A DNA stretch of 57,496 nucleotides from JBFISM01 sp041608535 (GTDB taxonomy: Bacteria > Actinomycetota > Acidimicrobiia > Spongiisociales > UBA5794). The position numbers and the translations under genes are program-made. Location of the stretch: NCBI GenBank assembly GCA_041608535.1, contig JBFISM010000005.1:1-57496 (forward strand), written 5' to 3'. This document shows positions 8,792 to 17,746 of the stretch, piece after piece (positions within the stretch are counted from its first letter, which is position 1; every line of letters starts with the position of its first letter). The notes under the pieces were generated by a model. That model saw only the letters and a program-made list of their open reading frames with translations, made no database searches and was not told the DNA's origin.

Positions 8792-9697
8792 CTATCGATC
8801 TGCTCGCACCACTTCGTATGGGGTGTTCGGGGTCGGCGGTGTACCGAATTTGGCGTTCACCGCAAAGATGCTGCCACCGAGGACGTCTGCGGTGGTGGGC
8901 ACGTCGAACTCGTCGGCCGTGATCGTGTCGATCACTCGACCACGACTCAGGTCGTGGGCAAGCCGGATCTCGGTGATCTGGTTGAGGCTGCCGACCACCG
9001 CATAGAGCCTGTTGCCCACCAGGACCAGGCCGTCGCCGTTGACGACTGCTCCGCCGAGATCGATGGTGGAGGCGGCGCCGGTACCAGGATCCACTGCATA
9101 CAGCGCACCTACGAAGCTGTTGACCAGGATCACGGTTCCGTTGCGCCATTCGATGCCGTTGCCGTTGAACTCCCCGGGGACGAACACGAAATCGCCGCCG
9201 AGCGGGATCGTCCGTGGGGGCCCCGCCACGTCTCCCTGGGCGTCGAGCGGCACCTCATAGATCTCGGGTGCAAACGAGTTCGTGACATAGGCGGCCCGCA
9301 CGGTGACGATGACGTCGTTGACGAACCCGACGCCCAGCGAGATGTCATCGACGAGAGCGCCGCTTCCGGTGTCGTAGATGCGCAGGGTTCCGGCCGATCC
9401 ACCAGCGACATGGAGATGGGCGTTGCGGCTGTCGAAGCTCATCCCGACGGCGAGCTGGCCCTCCACACCGGGCACGAGAATGTCTCCCTCGCCCGTGGCG
9501 AGATCACCCTCGTAGATGGCGCCGTCGATCAGCGAACCGGTGTAGAACGTGGTACCAAAGCCGATGGCGATCCCCTCGGGGAAGAACCCATTGGGTAGCG
9601 GGATGACGTCCGACAGCGGACGATGGGCGGCCGCACCGGGTAGCACGGCGAGGAGCAATGCGGCGGCGAGCGCCAGGGTCGTGAGGGTACGACGCAC
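8792..9697 (-). CDS. Secreted SMP-30/propeller-like protein
   Basis: Exported protein of 301 aa. A clear Sec signal peptide covers residues 1-25 (hydrophobic LALAAALLLAVLPG, AxA-type cleavage after GAAA). No lipobox Cys is seen, so it is probably released. The mature part has blade-like repeats resembling SMP-30/gluconolactonase or ScyD/ScyE-type propellers (FFPEGIAIGFGTTFYTGSL, GDGLVLVGNRLYAVVG). GTG 9697 is preceded by a purine-rich AAGGAGAGA site. It sits just upstream of the S9 peptidase on the same strand (9-nt gap). The function is unknown; a lactonase activity would be only a family-based guess. Confidence 0.78.
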   Translation of the reverse strand: MRRTLTTLALAAALLLAVLPGAAAHRPLSDVIPLPNGFFPEGIAIGFGTTFYTGSLIDGAIYEGDLATGEGDILVPGVEGQLAVGMSFDSRNAHLHVAGGSAGTLRIYDTGSGALVDDISLGVGFVNDVIVTVRAAYVTNSFAPEIYEVPLDAQGDVAGPPRTIPLGGDFVFVPGEFNGNGIEWRNGTVILVNSFVGALYAVDPGTGAASTIDLGGAVVNGDGLVLVGNRLYAVVGSLNQITEIRLAHDLSRGRVIDTITADEFDVPTTADVLGGSIFAVNAKFGTPPTPNTPYEVVRADR

Positions 9698-9831
9698 GAA
9701 TCTCTCTCCTTGTTCGTCTCTCTCCTCTACGGAGGGAACCCTATCGACGGTTCGCAGCTACGTGACCCGGAGGCGCGTCCAACGTGCGGGAGAGATCCGG
9801 CTATGCGGACCACTGCGTAGACTCGCCGCTC

Positions 9832-10281
9832 ATGCGTCGTTTCACGGCCGCCGGATTCGGCGTTGGATGGATCCCGGAGCGGCTGTGGGGATCACACAAC
9901 GGGGCAGGCACCTTCGGGGCGGTGGTCGGAGGGATCATCGGTATCGCCTTGTGGCCGGCACCGTGGTGGATCGACGGCCTGGTCGCACTCGGTGCGGTGG
10001 CCGTGGCTGTGTGGGCCTCGGCACCTCACGCCCATGAGCTGGACGATCCAGGCTGGGTCGTCATCGACGAGATCGCCGGTGCGCTCGTCGCCGTCATCGG
10101 ACTCACGGGTCTCCCCTGGTTCGTCGCCTGGACCATCGCCCGCGGGGCGGACATCTTCAAGACACCACCGGGGGTTCGCCGCGCCGAGCGGCTCCCGCCC
10201 CCGTGGGGCATCACCGCAGACGACGTCGTTGCCGGATGCTACGGGTTGGCTGCAGGTTGGGTGATCGAGTTGCTCACCTGA
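9832..10281 (+). CDS. pgpA: Phosphatidylglycerophosphatase A
   Basis: Membrane enzyme that dephosphorylates phosphatidylglycerophosphate to phosphatidylglycerol. It has 149 aa from ATG 9832, the usual family size. Signature segments are GSHNGAGTFGA, DDPGWVVIDEIAGALVAV and the C-terminal PPPWGITADDVVAGCYG. Three to four hydrophobic segments are visible. An in-frame start at 9784 exists, but ATG 9832 gives the family N-terminus and has a -10-like TAGACT 8 nt before it, suggesting a very short or absent leader. It converges with serA with no space between the stops. No other phospholipid genes are nearby. Confidence 0.9.
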   Translation: MRRFTAAGFGVGWIPERLWGSHNGAGTFGAVVGGIIGIALWPAPWWIDGLVALGAVAVAVWASAPHAHELDDPGWVVIDEIAGALVAVIGLTGLPWFVAWTIARGADIFKTPPGVRRAERLPPPWGITADDVVAGCYGLAAGWVIELLT

Positions 10282-11868
10282 CTAGACCGCCAGGTAGCGC
10301 ACCGCCAGGACTCCCTCGATCTTCCCCATCTGAGACAGCTCCTCATCGGTGATGGCGCGGTTCACGCTGAGGCCCATCATCGCGCCGATGGCGCTCTTTC
10401 CTTCGAAGCGCCCCACTGCCATGTCACCGATGTTGACTTCGGCGTTGCCCAGATAGGTGCCGACGGCGCCGATCACCCCGGGCATGTCAGTGTTGCGGAT
10501 CAGGATCATGTGCGGCGTGATCGTGAACTCGATCTCGTACCCATCCACGTCGATGAGGACCGGCCCTTTGTGCGCCATCACGGTGCCGGCCACCGTGCGC
10601 TGGCGATCGGCGACAACACCCGACACCCTCACGGAAGTCCGATAGTCGCTGTCCTCGGGCTCAAGATGACGATTGACCACGAGCCCGCGATGTTCGGCGA
10701 GCACGGGTGCGTTGACGTATGAGACCGGTTCATCGCTGGCCGCTTCCATGGCCCCCTTGGTGGCACCGAGCGCAATGACAGGCAGGCTCTCCTCCAGCTC
10801 GGCGCCTCTCACGGTCACGGTGAGCTCATCGGGGAGCCCGAAGGAGAACATGGCGAAGATGCGTCCCAGCTTCTCGGCGAGATGTACCACCTGCCGGGCA
10901 TCGTCGGAGATGACTCCACCGATATCGACGTTGAGTACAGACGCCACCATGCGACCCTGCAGCGCTTGTACCACGTCTTCCGCCACCGACACACCCGCCT
11001 TGTCCTGGGCCTCCCGGGTCGACGCACCGAGGTGTGGCGTAACGACTACTTGGGGGAGGTCGAAGAGCGGCGACTCGGTTTTCGGCTCGACGGCAAACAC
11101 GTCGAGGGCGGCTCCGGCGATGACACCGTTGCGAACTGCCGCCGCCAGCGCTTCCTCGTCGACGATGCCACCCCGAGCGACGTTGACGACGCGTGCGCTG
11201 GACTTCATCTTCCCGAAAGCGTCGGCATCCAGCATTGCCGTGGTCTCCGGGGTGCGGGGGAGGTGGAGCGTGACGAAGTCGCTGCGGCGCAGCAGCTCGT
11301 CGAGGGACACGATCTCTGCACCGAGGCGCTTGGCCCGCTCCTCGTTGATGAACGGGTCGTAGATCACGAGGTCCATCCCGAAGGCGGCGGCGCGCTGTGC
11401 CACCAACGTGCCGATGCGACCCAGTCCGAGGATGCCGAGCGTCTTCCCATGGAGCTCGACCCCCTGGAACCGCTTGCGTTCCCACGAGCCGCGGCGCAAT
11501 GCGGCGTCTGCTTCGGGGATACGGCGGGCCTGGGCCAGCAGCATCGCCATGGTGTGCTCGGCGGCAGAGACCGTGTTGGCGTCTGGTGCGTTGATCACCA
11601 TCACCCCCGCCCTCGTGGCGGCATGGACGTCGATGTTGTCGACGCCGATGCCGGCGCGACCAATGACCTGCAGCTTTGCGGCGGCGCCGATCAGCTCGGC
11701 ATCCACTCGCGTCGCCGAACGCACGATCAGCGCCGCCGCATCGGCAACACGCCGCAACAGCTCGGGACGGGACACCCCGACGGCGAGGTCGACGTCGAGC
11801 GTCTCTTGCATCAACTCGATCGCAACCGGAGCGATGTTCTCGGCGACGACGACTTTGGGACGGTTCAC
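10282..11868 (-). CDS. serA: D-3-phosphoglycerate dehydrogenase, ACT-domain form
   Basis: First enzyme of serine synthesis, oxidising 3-phosphoglycerate with NAD. It has 528 aa, the long form seen in Actinobacteria and Bacillus. It carries a substrate-binding domain, an NAD-binding Rossmann motif (GILGLGRIGTLVAQRA), the catalytic Arg (RGGIVDEEAL region) and Glu, and the His of PHLGASTREAQ. An intervening (ASB) domain and a C-terminal ACT domain (about 455-528, MPGVIGAVGTYLGNAEVNIG) follow. GTG 11868 is chosen over an upstream start because of GAGAGGTG before it and the VVVAENIAP N-terminus. Serine feedback through the C-terminal domains is known for the family and presumed here. Confidence 0.96.
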   Translation of the reverse strand: MNRPKVVVAENIAPVAIELMQETLDVDLAVGVSRPELLRRVADAAALIVRSATRVDAELIGAAAKLQVIGRAGIGVDNIDVHAATRAGVMVINAPDANTVSAAEHTMAMLLAQARRIPEADAALRRGSWERKRFQGVELHGKTLGILGLGRIGTLVAQRAAAFGMDLVIYDPFINEERAKRLGAEIVSLDELLRRSDFVTLHLPRTPETTAMLDADAFGKMKSSARVVNVARGGIVDEEALAAAVRNGVIAGAALDVFAVEPKTESPLFDLPQVVVTPHLGASTREAQDKAGVSVAEDVVQALQGRMVASVLNVDIGGVISDDARQVVHLAEKLGRIFAMFSFGLPDELTVTVRGAELEESLPVIALGATKGAMEAASDEPVSYVNAPVLAEHRGLVVNRHLEPEDSDYRTSVRVSGVVADRQRTVAGTVMAHKGPVLIDVDGYEIEFTITPHMILIRNTDMPGVIGAVGTYLGNAEVNIGDMAVGRFEGKSAIGAMMGLSVNRAITDEELSQMGKIEGVLAVRYLAV

Positions 11869-11940
11869 GACACCTCTCGCACGGTGCGCCGATGATGGCA
11901 ATCGGGGTGCGCCACGACAAGTGCGACGGTCGCAGCCATC

Positions 11941-12720
11941 TCAGGGTGCGCCATATACGGCGACGTTCCAGCTGTCTGTGGAGAAGTTGGCCAACACGCC
12001 GGCCCCGTGCGCCGCCACCCAATCGGCGAAGTCGGCGGCGATCCCTCGTGCATCGGTGGCGACCCAGAGGGTGTACGGATTGTCGAGGGACACCTCCCCC
12101 GCCACGGTCTCCACCGGGACGAGATCGAGTCCTGACGCCAGCAGCGCAGCGAGGTCAGTGAACACGAAGCCGGCTCGTTGATCGGCGATCTGTAGCGTCG
12201 TGCCCATCCCGGCACCGCTGATGACGTGCCACGGCCGGCCCGTGGGATCGATCCCGGCCGCCGACCACACCGCCTCTTCCCGGGCGGCGGTCCCCGATGC
12301 GTCGTCGCGGCTCACGAAGGTGAACCCGCCGGCGGCCAGCGTGGCCATGGCGTCCTCCACCGTCATCCCTGCGAGCTGGGAGGCGAGCTCGCCGGGACCG
12401 GCCAGCGCGTATCGCGAGGAGAACACCGCAATCGGCCTCATCTCGGGATGGTCGGCGGCAAAATCACGCTCCAGCTCAGGGTGGTGGGTCAGGCCGATAT
12501 CGGCCTCCCCGGCGGCGAGCAGGGTCAAGACCTCTTGTGAGGACCCTCCCACCACAGCGATCTCGTCGCCTCCCTGGGCGACGTAGGCGGCGACCAGCGC
12601 CGCGGCCCCCCCGCTGTCGACCAAGGTCGTGCCGGCGGCCAGAACGATCCGATCCCCGCCGCAGCCGGAGACGATCGTCAACAGGAGGGCAGCAACACTC
12701 GCACGTCTCCCCAGGCTCAT
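11941..12720 (-). CDS. tupA: Tungstate/molybdate ABC transporter, substrate-binding lipoprotein
   Basis: Lipid-anchored periplasmic-type binding protein of 259 aa, with a signal peptide and lipobox IVSGC (Cys20). It has a TupA-like type II binding fold: TTLVDSGGAAALVAAY, EADIGLTHHPELE, FVSRDDASGTAAREEAVW and GAGMGTTLQIADQRAGFVFTD. The D-x-SGT and GMG(T/E)xL segments are characteristic of tungstate-binding TupA proteins. It is the last gene of a tupB-tupC-tupA operon, with a 4-nt overlap with tupC. Molybdate instead of tungstate is possible; the residues contacting the oxyanion cannot be checked without alignment. Confidence 0.87.
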   Translation of the reverse strand: MSLGRRASVAALLLTIVSGCGGDRIVLAAGTTLVDSGGAAALVAAYVAQGGDEIAVVGGSSQEVLTLLAAGEADIGLTHHPELERDFAADHPEMRPIAVFSSRYALAGPGELASQLAGMTVEDAMATLAAGGFTFVSRDDASGTAAREEAVWSAAGIDPTGRPWHVISGAGMGTTLQIADQRAGFVFTDLAALLASGLDLVPVETVAGEVSLDNPYTLWVATDARGIAADFADWVAAHGAGVLANFSTDSWNVAVYGAP

Positions 12721-13670
12721 CGATGCGGCACCGCCCGCACCGCGGTTGCCTTGATCGATACCGCCACGGCCCGCCCGGGAGCCACTTCGAGCGCATCGGC
12801 GGATCCCGGCGTGAGCAGGGCGGCGATCTCGACTCCGACATCGATGATCACCTCGACGAGCCGTCCAACAGCGACCACCGAGCGCACGGTGCCGGCATAG
12901 TGGTTGCGCGCCGATGAGGCACCTCCGACGTCCGTGAAGACCGTGACCGTCTCCGCCCCGAACATGACCCGGGCCCGCGCCCCGATGTCGACCTCGCCGA
13001 GCGCCCACACTGCTATCGGGCCGAGATCGACTGCCACCAATGATTCGTCCCGCTCGGATGCAATCCCATCGAGCGCATTGCCGATACCCACCGCCGTGGC
13101 GACATCGTCGTCGGCGGGCGAGACGAATACGGTGTCGATCGGCCCTCGCTGCCGGATGGCGCCGTCGATGACCACCACCATCTCGTCCGCCAGGGTGGCC
13201 AGCGTGGTGATGTCGTGGGTGACGATCACCGCGCCGCGAGCCCCGATCCTGGCGGCTATGACGCGGGCGACCTGCTGCCGGTCGCGCACATCGATCGGCG
13301 CCAGCGGTTCGTCGAGCAGAACGTAAGGCGCGTCATCTGCCAGCACCCTGGCGAGGGCGACCCGCTGCGCCTCGCCGCCGCTGAGCGTGCGTGCCGATCG
13401 CTGCCGGTCGACGGACAGACCCAACTCCGCTGCGATGCGGTCCGCCACGGCGTGGCGTCCCGGCTCCAGCCCCAACGCCAGGTTGTGGGCGACACTCCCG
13501 CGGAACATGTAGGGGAATTGCGGGAGATAGGCGACTCCGGGATCGAGATGCCGATCATCGATCCCGGCGAGCGCACGCAGCAATGATGTCTTGCCCGCCC
13601 CGTTCGGACCGAACACCACGACCGTGCGTCGTCCGGCGAAGTCAGCGAGCCTGGTCGGGGAGTCAGCCAT
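12717..13670 (-). CDS. tupC: Tungstate/molybdate ABC transporter, ATP-binding protein
   Basis: ATPase subunit of 317 aa. It has Walker A GPNGAGKTS (from about residue 20), signature LSGGEAQRVALARVL, Walker B YVLLDEP, H-loop VTHDI, and a C-terminal TOBE-like domain (about 225-317) that usually binds oxyanion or regulates transport. The N-terminus is short: only about 20 residues precede Walker A, so the first strand and the aromatic A-loop residue that stack on ATP are not evident. An in-frame TGA lies about 10 codons upstream of ATG 13670, so a longer form in this frame is excluded. It overlaps tupB by 8 nt and tupA by 4 nt. Confidence 0.88.
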   Translation of the reverse strand: MADSPTRLADFAGRRTVVVFGPNGAGKTSLLRALAGIDDRHLDPGVAYLPQFPYMFRGSVAHNLALGLEPGRHAVADRIAAELGLSVDRQRSARTLSGGEAQRVALARVLADDAPYVLLDEPLAPIDVRDRQQVARVIAARIGARGAVIVTHDITTLATLADEMVVVIDGAIRQRGPIDTVFVSPADDDVATAVGIGNALDGIASERDESLVAVDLGPIAVWALGEVDIGARARVMFGAETVTVFTDVGGASSARNHYAGTVRSVVAVGRLVEVIIDVGVEIAALLTPGSADALEVAPGRAVAVSIKATAVRAVPHR

Positions 13671-14364
13671 CGCCGCCGTCTCGCAGTTGCAGCCAGGTCA
13701 GCGCCGCATTCACCGCAACGGCGATGACGAGAAGGACGATCCCGAGACCGAGTGCGGCGTCGAACCTCGCCTGGCGCGCTTCTTGGACGATTGCGGTGGT
13801 GAGCACTCTGGTCTCCCCCTCGATGTTGCCTCCCACGATGATCACCGCACCCACCTCGGCGATGACTCTGCCGAAGGCTGCGGCGATCGCACCGACGATG
13901 CCGGGCCATACCTCCCTGCCGGTGAGCACCCAGCGTGGCCCGACACCCAGCTGCAGAGCTGCCAGCTGTTCGATGGCTGCCGGGGCGAGGTTGCGCACCG
14001 CTGCGGCCGTGACTCCGGCTGCGATGGGCGCCGCCAACAACGTCTGTGCGGCGATCATCGCCGCAGGCGTGAAGACCAGCTGGAGCCCGCCGAGGGGACC
14101 GTCGTTCCACAGGACGAGGAGCAAGACGAGACCCGCCAGCACGGGAGGGATGCCCATGCCGGTGTTGACGATCGCCAGCAGCGCACCACGGAAGCGAAAA
14201 CGCTCCAGCCCGAGCGCGATTCCCAGCGGTATACCGACCACGGCGCCGATGACGGTCGCGGTACCGGAGACGACGATGGTGAGACCCACGATGCCACGAA
14301 GATCCGGGCCGACCCGGGCGATGAAACGCAACGCATCGGCGAACACGTCGACGATGAACCCCAC
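13663..14364 (-). CDS. tupB: Tungstate/molybdate ABC transporter, permease
   Basis: Integral membrane subunit of 233 aa with about five to six hydrophobic helices. The EAA-like coupling region AALQLGVGPRWVLTGREVWPG, followed by FGRVIAEVGAVIIVGGNI, is typical of TupB/ModB permeases. It starts with GTG just after a GGGAGGT site. It is the first gene of the operon, the reverse of the more common order in which the binding protein leads. The 154 bp to the divergent DUF983 gene should hold its promoter. The imported oxyanion would supply tungsten or molybdenum cofactor enzymes, none of which is in this window. Confidence 0.9.
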   Translation of the reverse strand: MGFIVDVFADALRFIARVGPDLRGIVGLTIVVSGTATVIGAVVGIPLGIALGLERFRFRGALLAIVNTGMGIPPVLAGLVLLLVLWNDGPLGGLQLVFTPAAMIAAQTLLAAPIAAGVTAAAVRNLAPAAIEQLAALQLGVGPRWVLTGREVWPGIVGAIAAAFGRVIAEVGAVIIVGGNIEGETRVLTTAIVQEARQARFDAALGLGIVLLVIAVAVNAALTWLQLRDGGDG

Positions 14365-14506
14365 GGCACCTCCCGATCGCTATCGCGGGACGCTCGGGTT
14401 TCGATCCGCAACCACACCGCAGCGCACCCGGCCGGCTGGCGGGAGCATACCGGTGCCATCGGCCCCTCTCGGGGGCCGTCGAGCAATCGTGTATGGATGC
14501 GGTGAG

Positions 14507-14512
14507 TACCCT
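14507..14512 (+). promoter_or_regulatory. -10 box, leaderless-type, DUF983 gene
   Basis: TACCCT lies exactly 6 nt before ATG 14519, with no ribosome-binding site between. Transcription would start at or within 1-2 nt of the start codon. No convincing -35 box is visible. Confidence 0.5.
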
Positions 14513-14518
14513 GCGGCG

Positions 14519-14938
14519 ATGCTGCGCACCAACCACGGAGCCGGTACGGGCAACGGCTGGACCGGACGGAAGCCGTCGCTCGTCACGGGTCTGCGACGCG
14601 GCGTGCTCGGTAGGTGTCCGCGGTGTGGTTGTGGAGAGCTCTTCAACCGCTGGGTGACGATGGTCGACGACTGCCCGCGCTGCGGCATGCACTTCGAGCG
14701 ATCTCAGGGCTACTGGCTCGGGTCGATGGTGATCAACCTCGGTGTGACCTTCGGAGTGTTCGTCGTCGCTCTGGTCGGGGGGATGGTGCTCACCTGGCCG
14801 GACGTGCCGTGGGCGGCTCTGACCGCCGTGCTCGTGGGGTTGATGATCGCGGTCCCGTTCGTCTTCAACCCGATCGCCAGGACGCTGTGGGTTGCGCTGG
14901 AGCGGCATGTGCGGTCTCGATCCGAGCCCTATATGTGA
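14519..14938 (+). CDS. DUF983 zinc-ribbon membrane protein
   Basis: A 139-aa protein of the DUF983 family. An N-terminal zinc-ribbon-like region holds two CxxC knuckles (GRCPRCGCGELF and DDCPRCGMHF). The conserved SQGYWLGSMVINL follows, then two transmembrane helices (about 70-95 and 100-125) and a short basic tail. ATG 14519 is preferred over a much longer in-frame reading because it gives the family N-terminus and has TACCCT 6 nt upstream. It is 30 nt before ppc on the same strand but ppc has its own -10-like box. The function of DUF983 is unknown. Confidence 0.86.
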   Translation: MLRTNHGAGTGNGWTGRKPSLVTGLRRGVLGRCPRCGCGELFNRWVTMVDDCPRCGMHFERSQGYWLGSMVINLGVTFGVFVVALVGGMVLTWPDVPWAALTAVLVGLMIAVPFVFNPIARTLWVALERHVRSRSEPYM

Positions 14939-14956
14939 CGTCGCCCGGGTGGACGG

Positions 14957-14962
14957 TACGAT
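14957..14962 (+). promoter_or_regulatory. -10 box, leaderless-type, ppc
   Basis: TACGAT followed by CCAACG and then ATG 14969. There is no ribosome-binding site, so the ppc mRNA probably begins at the start codon. Confidence 0.5.
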
Positions 14963-14968
14963 CCAACG

Positions 14969-17740
14969 ATGGCCGAGAGCTCTCCGAAGAATCGTGATCG
15001 TGACGCCAGGCTGCGCACCGACATCCGGCTGTTGGGCAATCTGCTCGGCGAGACGCTGACACGGCAGGAGGGCGAGGAGCTCCTCGACCTCGTCGAACAG
15101 GTGCGGGCGCTCACCAAGCGTATCCGCGGCACGAGCGACGCACCCGCCGATCCCGCAGCACCGGGTGACCTCAGAGCGTTGCTGGCCGACCTCGACCTGC
15201 ACACCACGATCCAGCTCGTCCGTGCCTTCAGCGCCTACTTCTATCTGGCCAACGTGGCCGAGCAGGCGCACCGACTCGACGAGGAAGGCGGTCGCAGCGA
15301 CAGCCGTGGCTGGCTCGAAGCGACGGTCGACCGGATCATCGCCGCCGACGTACCACAGAACGTGGTCGGAGAGGTCGTCGGTCGTCTCGAACTGCGTCCG
15401 GTCTTCACCGCCCATCCCACCGAAGCGGCGCGGCGCTCCTTGCTCACCAAGACAACACAAGTTGCCGACCTCCTGGAAGAACGCAGCGACCCGAGGCTGA
15501 GTGACGCCGATCGCGACCGGATCGATCGGCGTCTGGCGGAGCTGATCGATCTGATGTGGCAAACCGACGAGCTGCGTCGGGAACGCCCCACCCCGGTGGA
15601 CGAGGCCCGTGCTGCGATCTACTACTTCGACCAGCTGTTCACGGACACGACGGCGTATCTGTTCGACGAGCTCGACCACCAGGTGGGCCGACTCGGTGTG
15701 GAGCTCGACCTCGAAGCCACCCCGCTGCGGTTCGGCACCTGGGTGGGCGGAGATCGCGACGGGAATCCCAACGTCACTCCCGAGGTGACGATGGAAGTGC
15801 TCCAGATGCAGCACGACCATGCACTGCGCAACATCATCGCTGCCATCGAGCGTCTGGCCACCGATCTGTCGTCGTCGGAGAAGATCGTCGACGTGAGCCG
15901 GGAGCTGCGGGCCTCGCTCTTGGGCGATGCCGAGGCGCTTCCTGCGGTGCACCGCACCTTCTCCCGACTCTCCGCCGAAGAGCCGTACCGGCAGAAGCTG
16001 GCGTTCATCCACGCCCGGCTGCACAACACGAGAGAACGGCTGATCGACGGCTCGGCGCACGAGCCGGGCGCCGATTACAGGAGTGCAGCCGAGCTGGTCG
16101 ACGAGCTCTCGATCATCCGCCGTTCGTTGGAGGAGAACCGCGGCTCGCTCATCGCACAGGGCTCCATCGATCGACTGGTGCGCCGCATCGCCGCATTCGG
16201 CTTCCGCCTCGCCATCATGGATGTGCGCGAGCACTCGCGAGCGCATCACGAGGTCCTGCGGCAGCTCTACGCCAGGCTCGGCGACAAGCCGTATCCGCAG
16301 GACGCATTCGCCAGAACCGAGATGCTGGAACAGGAACTGACCAGTCGCCGGCCGCTCGCCTCGCTGACGACACGGCTCGATGGAGATGCCGCCCGCACCT
16401 TTGCGACTTTCGGTGCGATCAGGCGAGCACTGAACACGTTCGGGGACGGCACCATCGAGAGTTACATCGTCTCGGAGACGACCGGGGCCGAAGACATCCT
16501 GGCGGTGACGGTGCTCGCCAGGGAAGCCGGTCTGGTGGACTTGCACACCGATGTGGCTCGTATCGGGTTCGTTCCGCTCTTCGAGACCATCGACGAGGTG
16601 GCCAACGCCGGCAAGTTGCTCGACCGCATGCTCCGCAGCCCGTCGTATCGCAAGGTGGTCGAGCTGCGCGGCAACCTCCAGGAGGTGATGCTCGGGTACT
16701 CGGACTCGAACAAGCACGCCGGGATCACGAGCTCGCAGTGGGGGTTGTACAAGGCGTCGCGCGACTTGCGGGATGTCGCGGCCGCACACGGTGTTGCGCT
16801 GCGGATCTTCCATGGCCGGGGGGGCACGGTCGGACGGGGTGGCGGCCCCACGGGTGAAGCGATTCTCGCCCAGCCTTGGGGCACGGTCGACGGGAGAATC
16901 AAGATCACCGAGCAGGGCGAGGTGATCGCCGACAAATACGGTCTGCCCTCGCTGGCGGCGTCCAACCTCGAGGTGGCGCTGGCAGCCACGCTCGAGGCGT
17001 CGCTGCTCCATCGGACCTCACGCCGGCCGCCCGACGTTCTGGAGCGCTGGGACGCCGCCATGGACGCCATCTCCAATGCGGCGTTCGCTGCCTACCGCAA
17101 CCTCGTCGAGTCACCCGAGCTGGTCCCCTACTTCACGACCTCGACCCCGGTAGAGGAGCTCGGGTCGCTCAACATCGGGTCCCGCCCGTCGCGGCGCCCC
17201 GGTGGTGGCGACGACAACGTGGGTCTCGGCGGGTTGCGCGCCATTCCCTGGGTCTTCGGGTGGACACAGTCGCGCCAGATCGTCCCTGGCTGGTTCGGGG
17301 TCGGCGCCGGGCTCGAGGCAGGCCGGCGGGCCGGCCTCGATGACATCATCCGCCAGATGTATGACGAGTGGTCGTGGTTCCGCACGTTCATCTCCAACGT
17401 CGAGATGACACTCGCCAAGACCGACCTGACCGTAGCCAGGATGTATGTCGAGTCGCTCGTCGAGCCCGAATACCGGAAGCTCTTCGGCGTGATCGAGGAA
17501 GAGCACGCCCGTACGGTCGAGCAGGTGATGGGGGTCACCGGCGAAGACGAGGTGCTCGATCGCTACCCCGTGCTGCAGCGAACGCTGCGCATCCGTGACA
17601 TCTACATCGACCCGATCTCATACCTCCAGGCCGGGCTGCTCGCCCGGGCCCGCCAGACCGACGACGTGGATCCGATGCTGTCTCGTGCGCTCCTCCTCAC
17701 CGTCAACGGCCTCGCCGCCGGCCTGCGCAATACCGGCTGA
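14969..17740 (+). CDS. ppc: Phosphoenolpyruvate carboxylase
   Basis: Anaplerotic enzyme converting PEP and bicarbonate to oxaloacetate. It has 923 aa, full length. Conserved segments in order are VFTAHPTEAARRS with the catalytic His (about residue 150), GGDRDGNPNVTPEVT, GYSDSNKHAGITSSQWGLYK, FHGRGGTVGRGGGPTGEAIL, ITEQGEVIADKYG and the C-terminal GLAAGLRNTG. The last ends in the family's usual NTG although the preceding Gln is Arg. It is monocistronic, from a leaderless-type promoter to a convergent HAD gene 6 nt beyond its stop. Allosteric control by aspartate or acetyl-CoA is family knowledge, not visible here. Confidence 0.97.
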   Translation: MAESSPKNRDRDARLRTDIRLLGNLLGETLTRQEGEELLDLVEQVRALTKRIRGTSDAPADPAAPGDLRALLADLDLHTTIQLVRAFSAYFYLANVAEQAHRLDEEGGRSDSRGWLEATVDRIIAADVPQNVVGEVVGRLELRPVFTAHPTEAARRSLLTKTTQVADLLEERSDPRLSDADRDRIDRRLAELIDLMWQTDELRRERPTPVDEARAAIYYFDQLFTDTTAYLFDELDHQVGRLGVELDLEATPLRFGTWVGGDRDGNPNVTPEVTMEVLQMQHDHALRNIIAAIERLATDLSSSEKIVDVSRELRASLLGDAEALPAVHRTFSRLSAEEPYRQKLAFIHARLHNTRERLIDGSAHEPGADYRSAAELVDELSIIRRSLEENRGSLIAQGSIDRLVRRIAAFGFRLAIMDVREHSRAHHEVLRQLYARLGDKPYPQDAFARTEMLEQELTSRRPLASLTTRLDGDAARTFATFGAIRRALNTFGDGTIESYIVSETTGAEDILAVTVLAREAGLVDLHTDVARIGFVPLFETIDEVANAGKLLDRMLRSPSYRKVVELRGNLQEVMLGYSDSNKHAGITSSQWGLYKASRDLRDVAAAHGVALRIFHGRGGTVGRGGGPTGEAILAQPWGTVDGRIKITEQGEVIADKYGLPSLAASNLEVALAATLEASLLHRTSRRPPDVLERWDAAMDAISNAAFAAYRNLVESPELVPYFTTSTPVEELGSLNIGSRPSRRPGGGDDNVGLGGLRAIPWVFGWTQSRQIVPGWFGVGAGLEAGRRAGLDDIIRQMYDEWSWFRTFISNVEMTLAKTDLTVARMYVESLVEPEYRKLFGVIEEEHARTVEQVMGVTGEDEVLDRYPVLQRTLRIRDIYIDPISYLQAGLLARARQTDDVDPMLSRALLLTVNGLAAGLRNTG

Positions 17741-17746
17741 TCCCAT

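Noticed and set aside
13256..17011. Very long minus-strand open frame (over 1200 codons) opposite ppc
   Set aside because: It is antisense to the well-conserved PEP carboxylase and to the tup genes; the translation is Arg/His/Gly-rich without domains, as expected of a GC-rich shadow frame.
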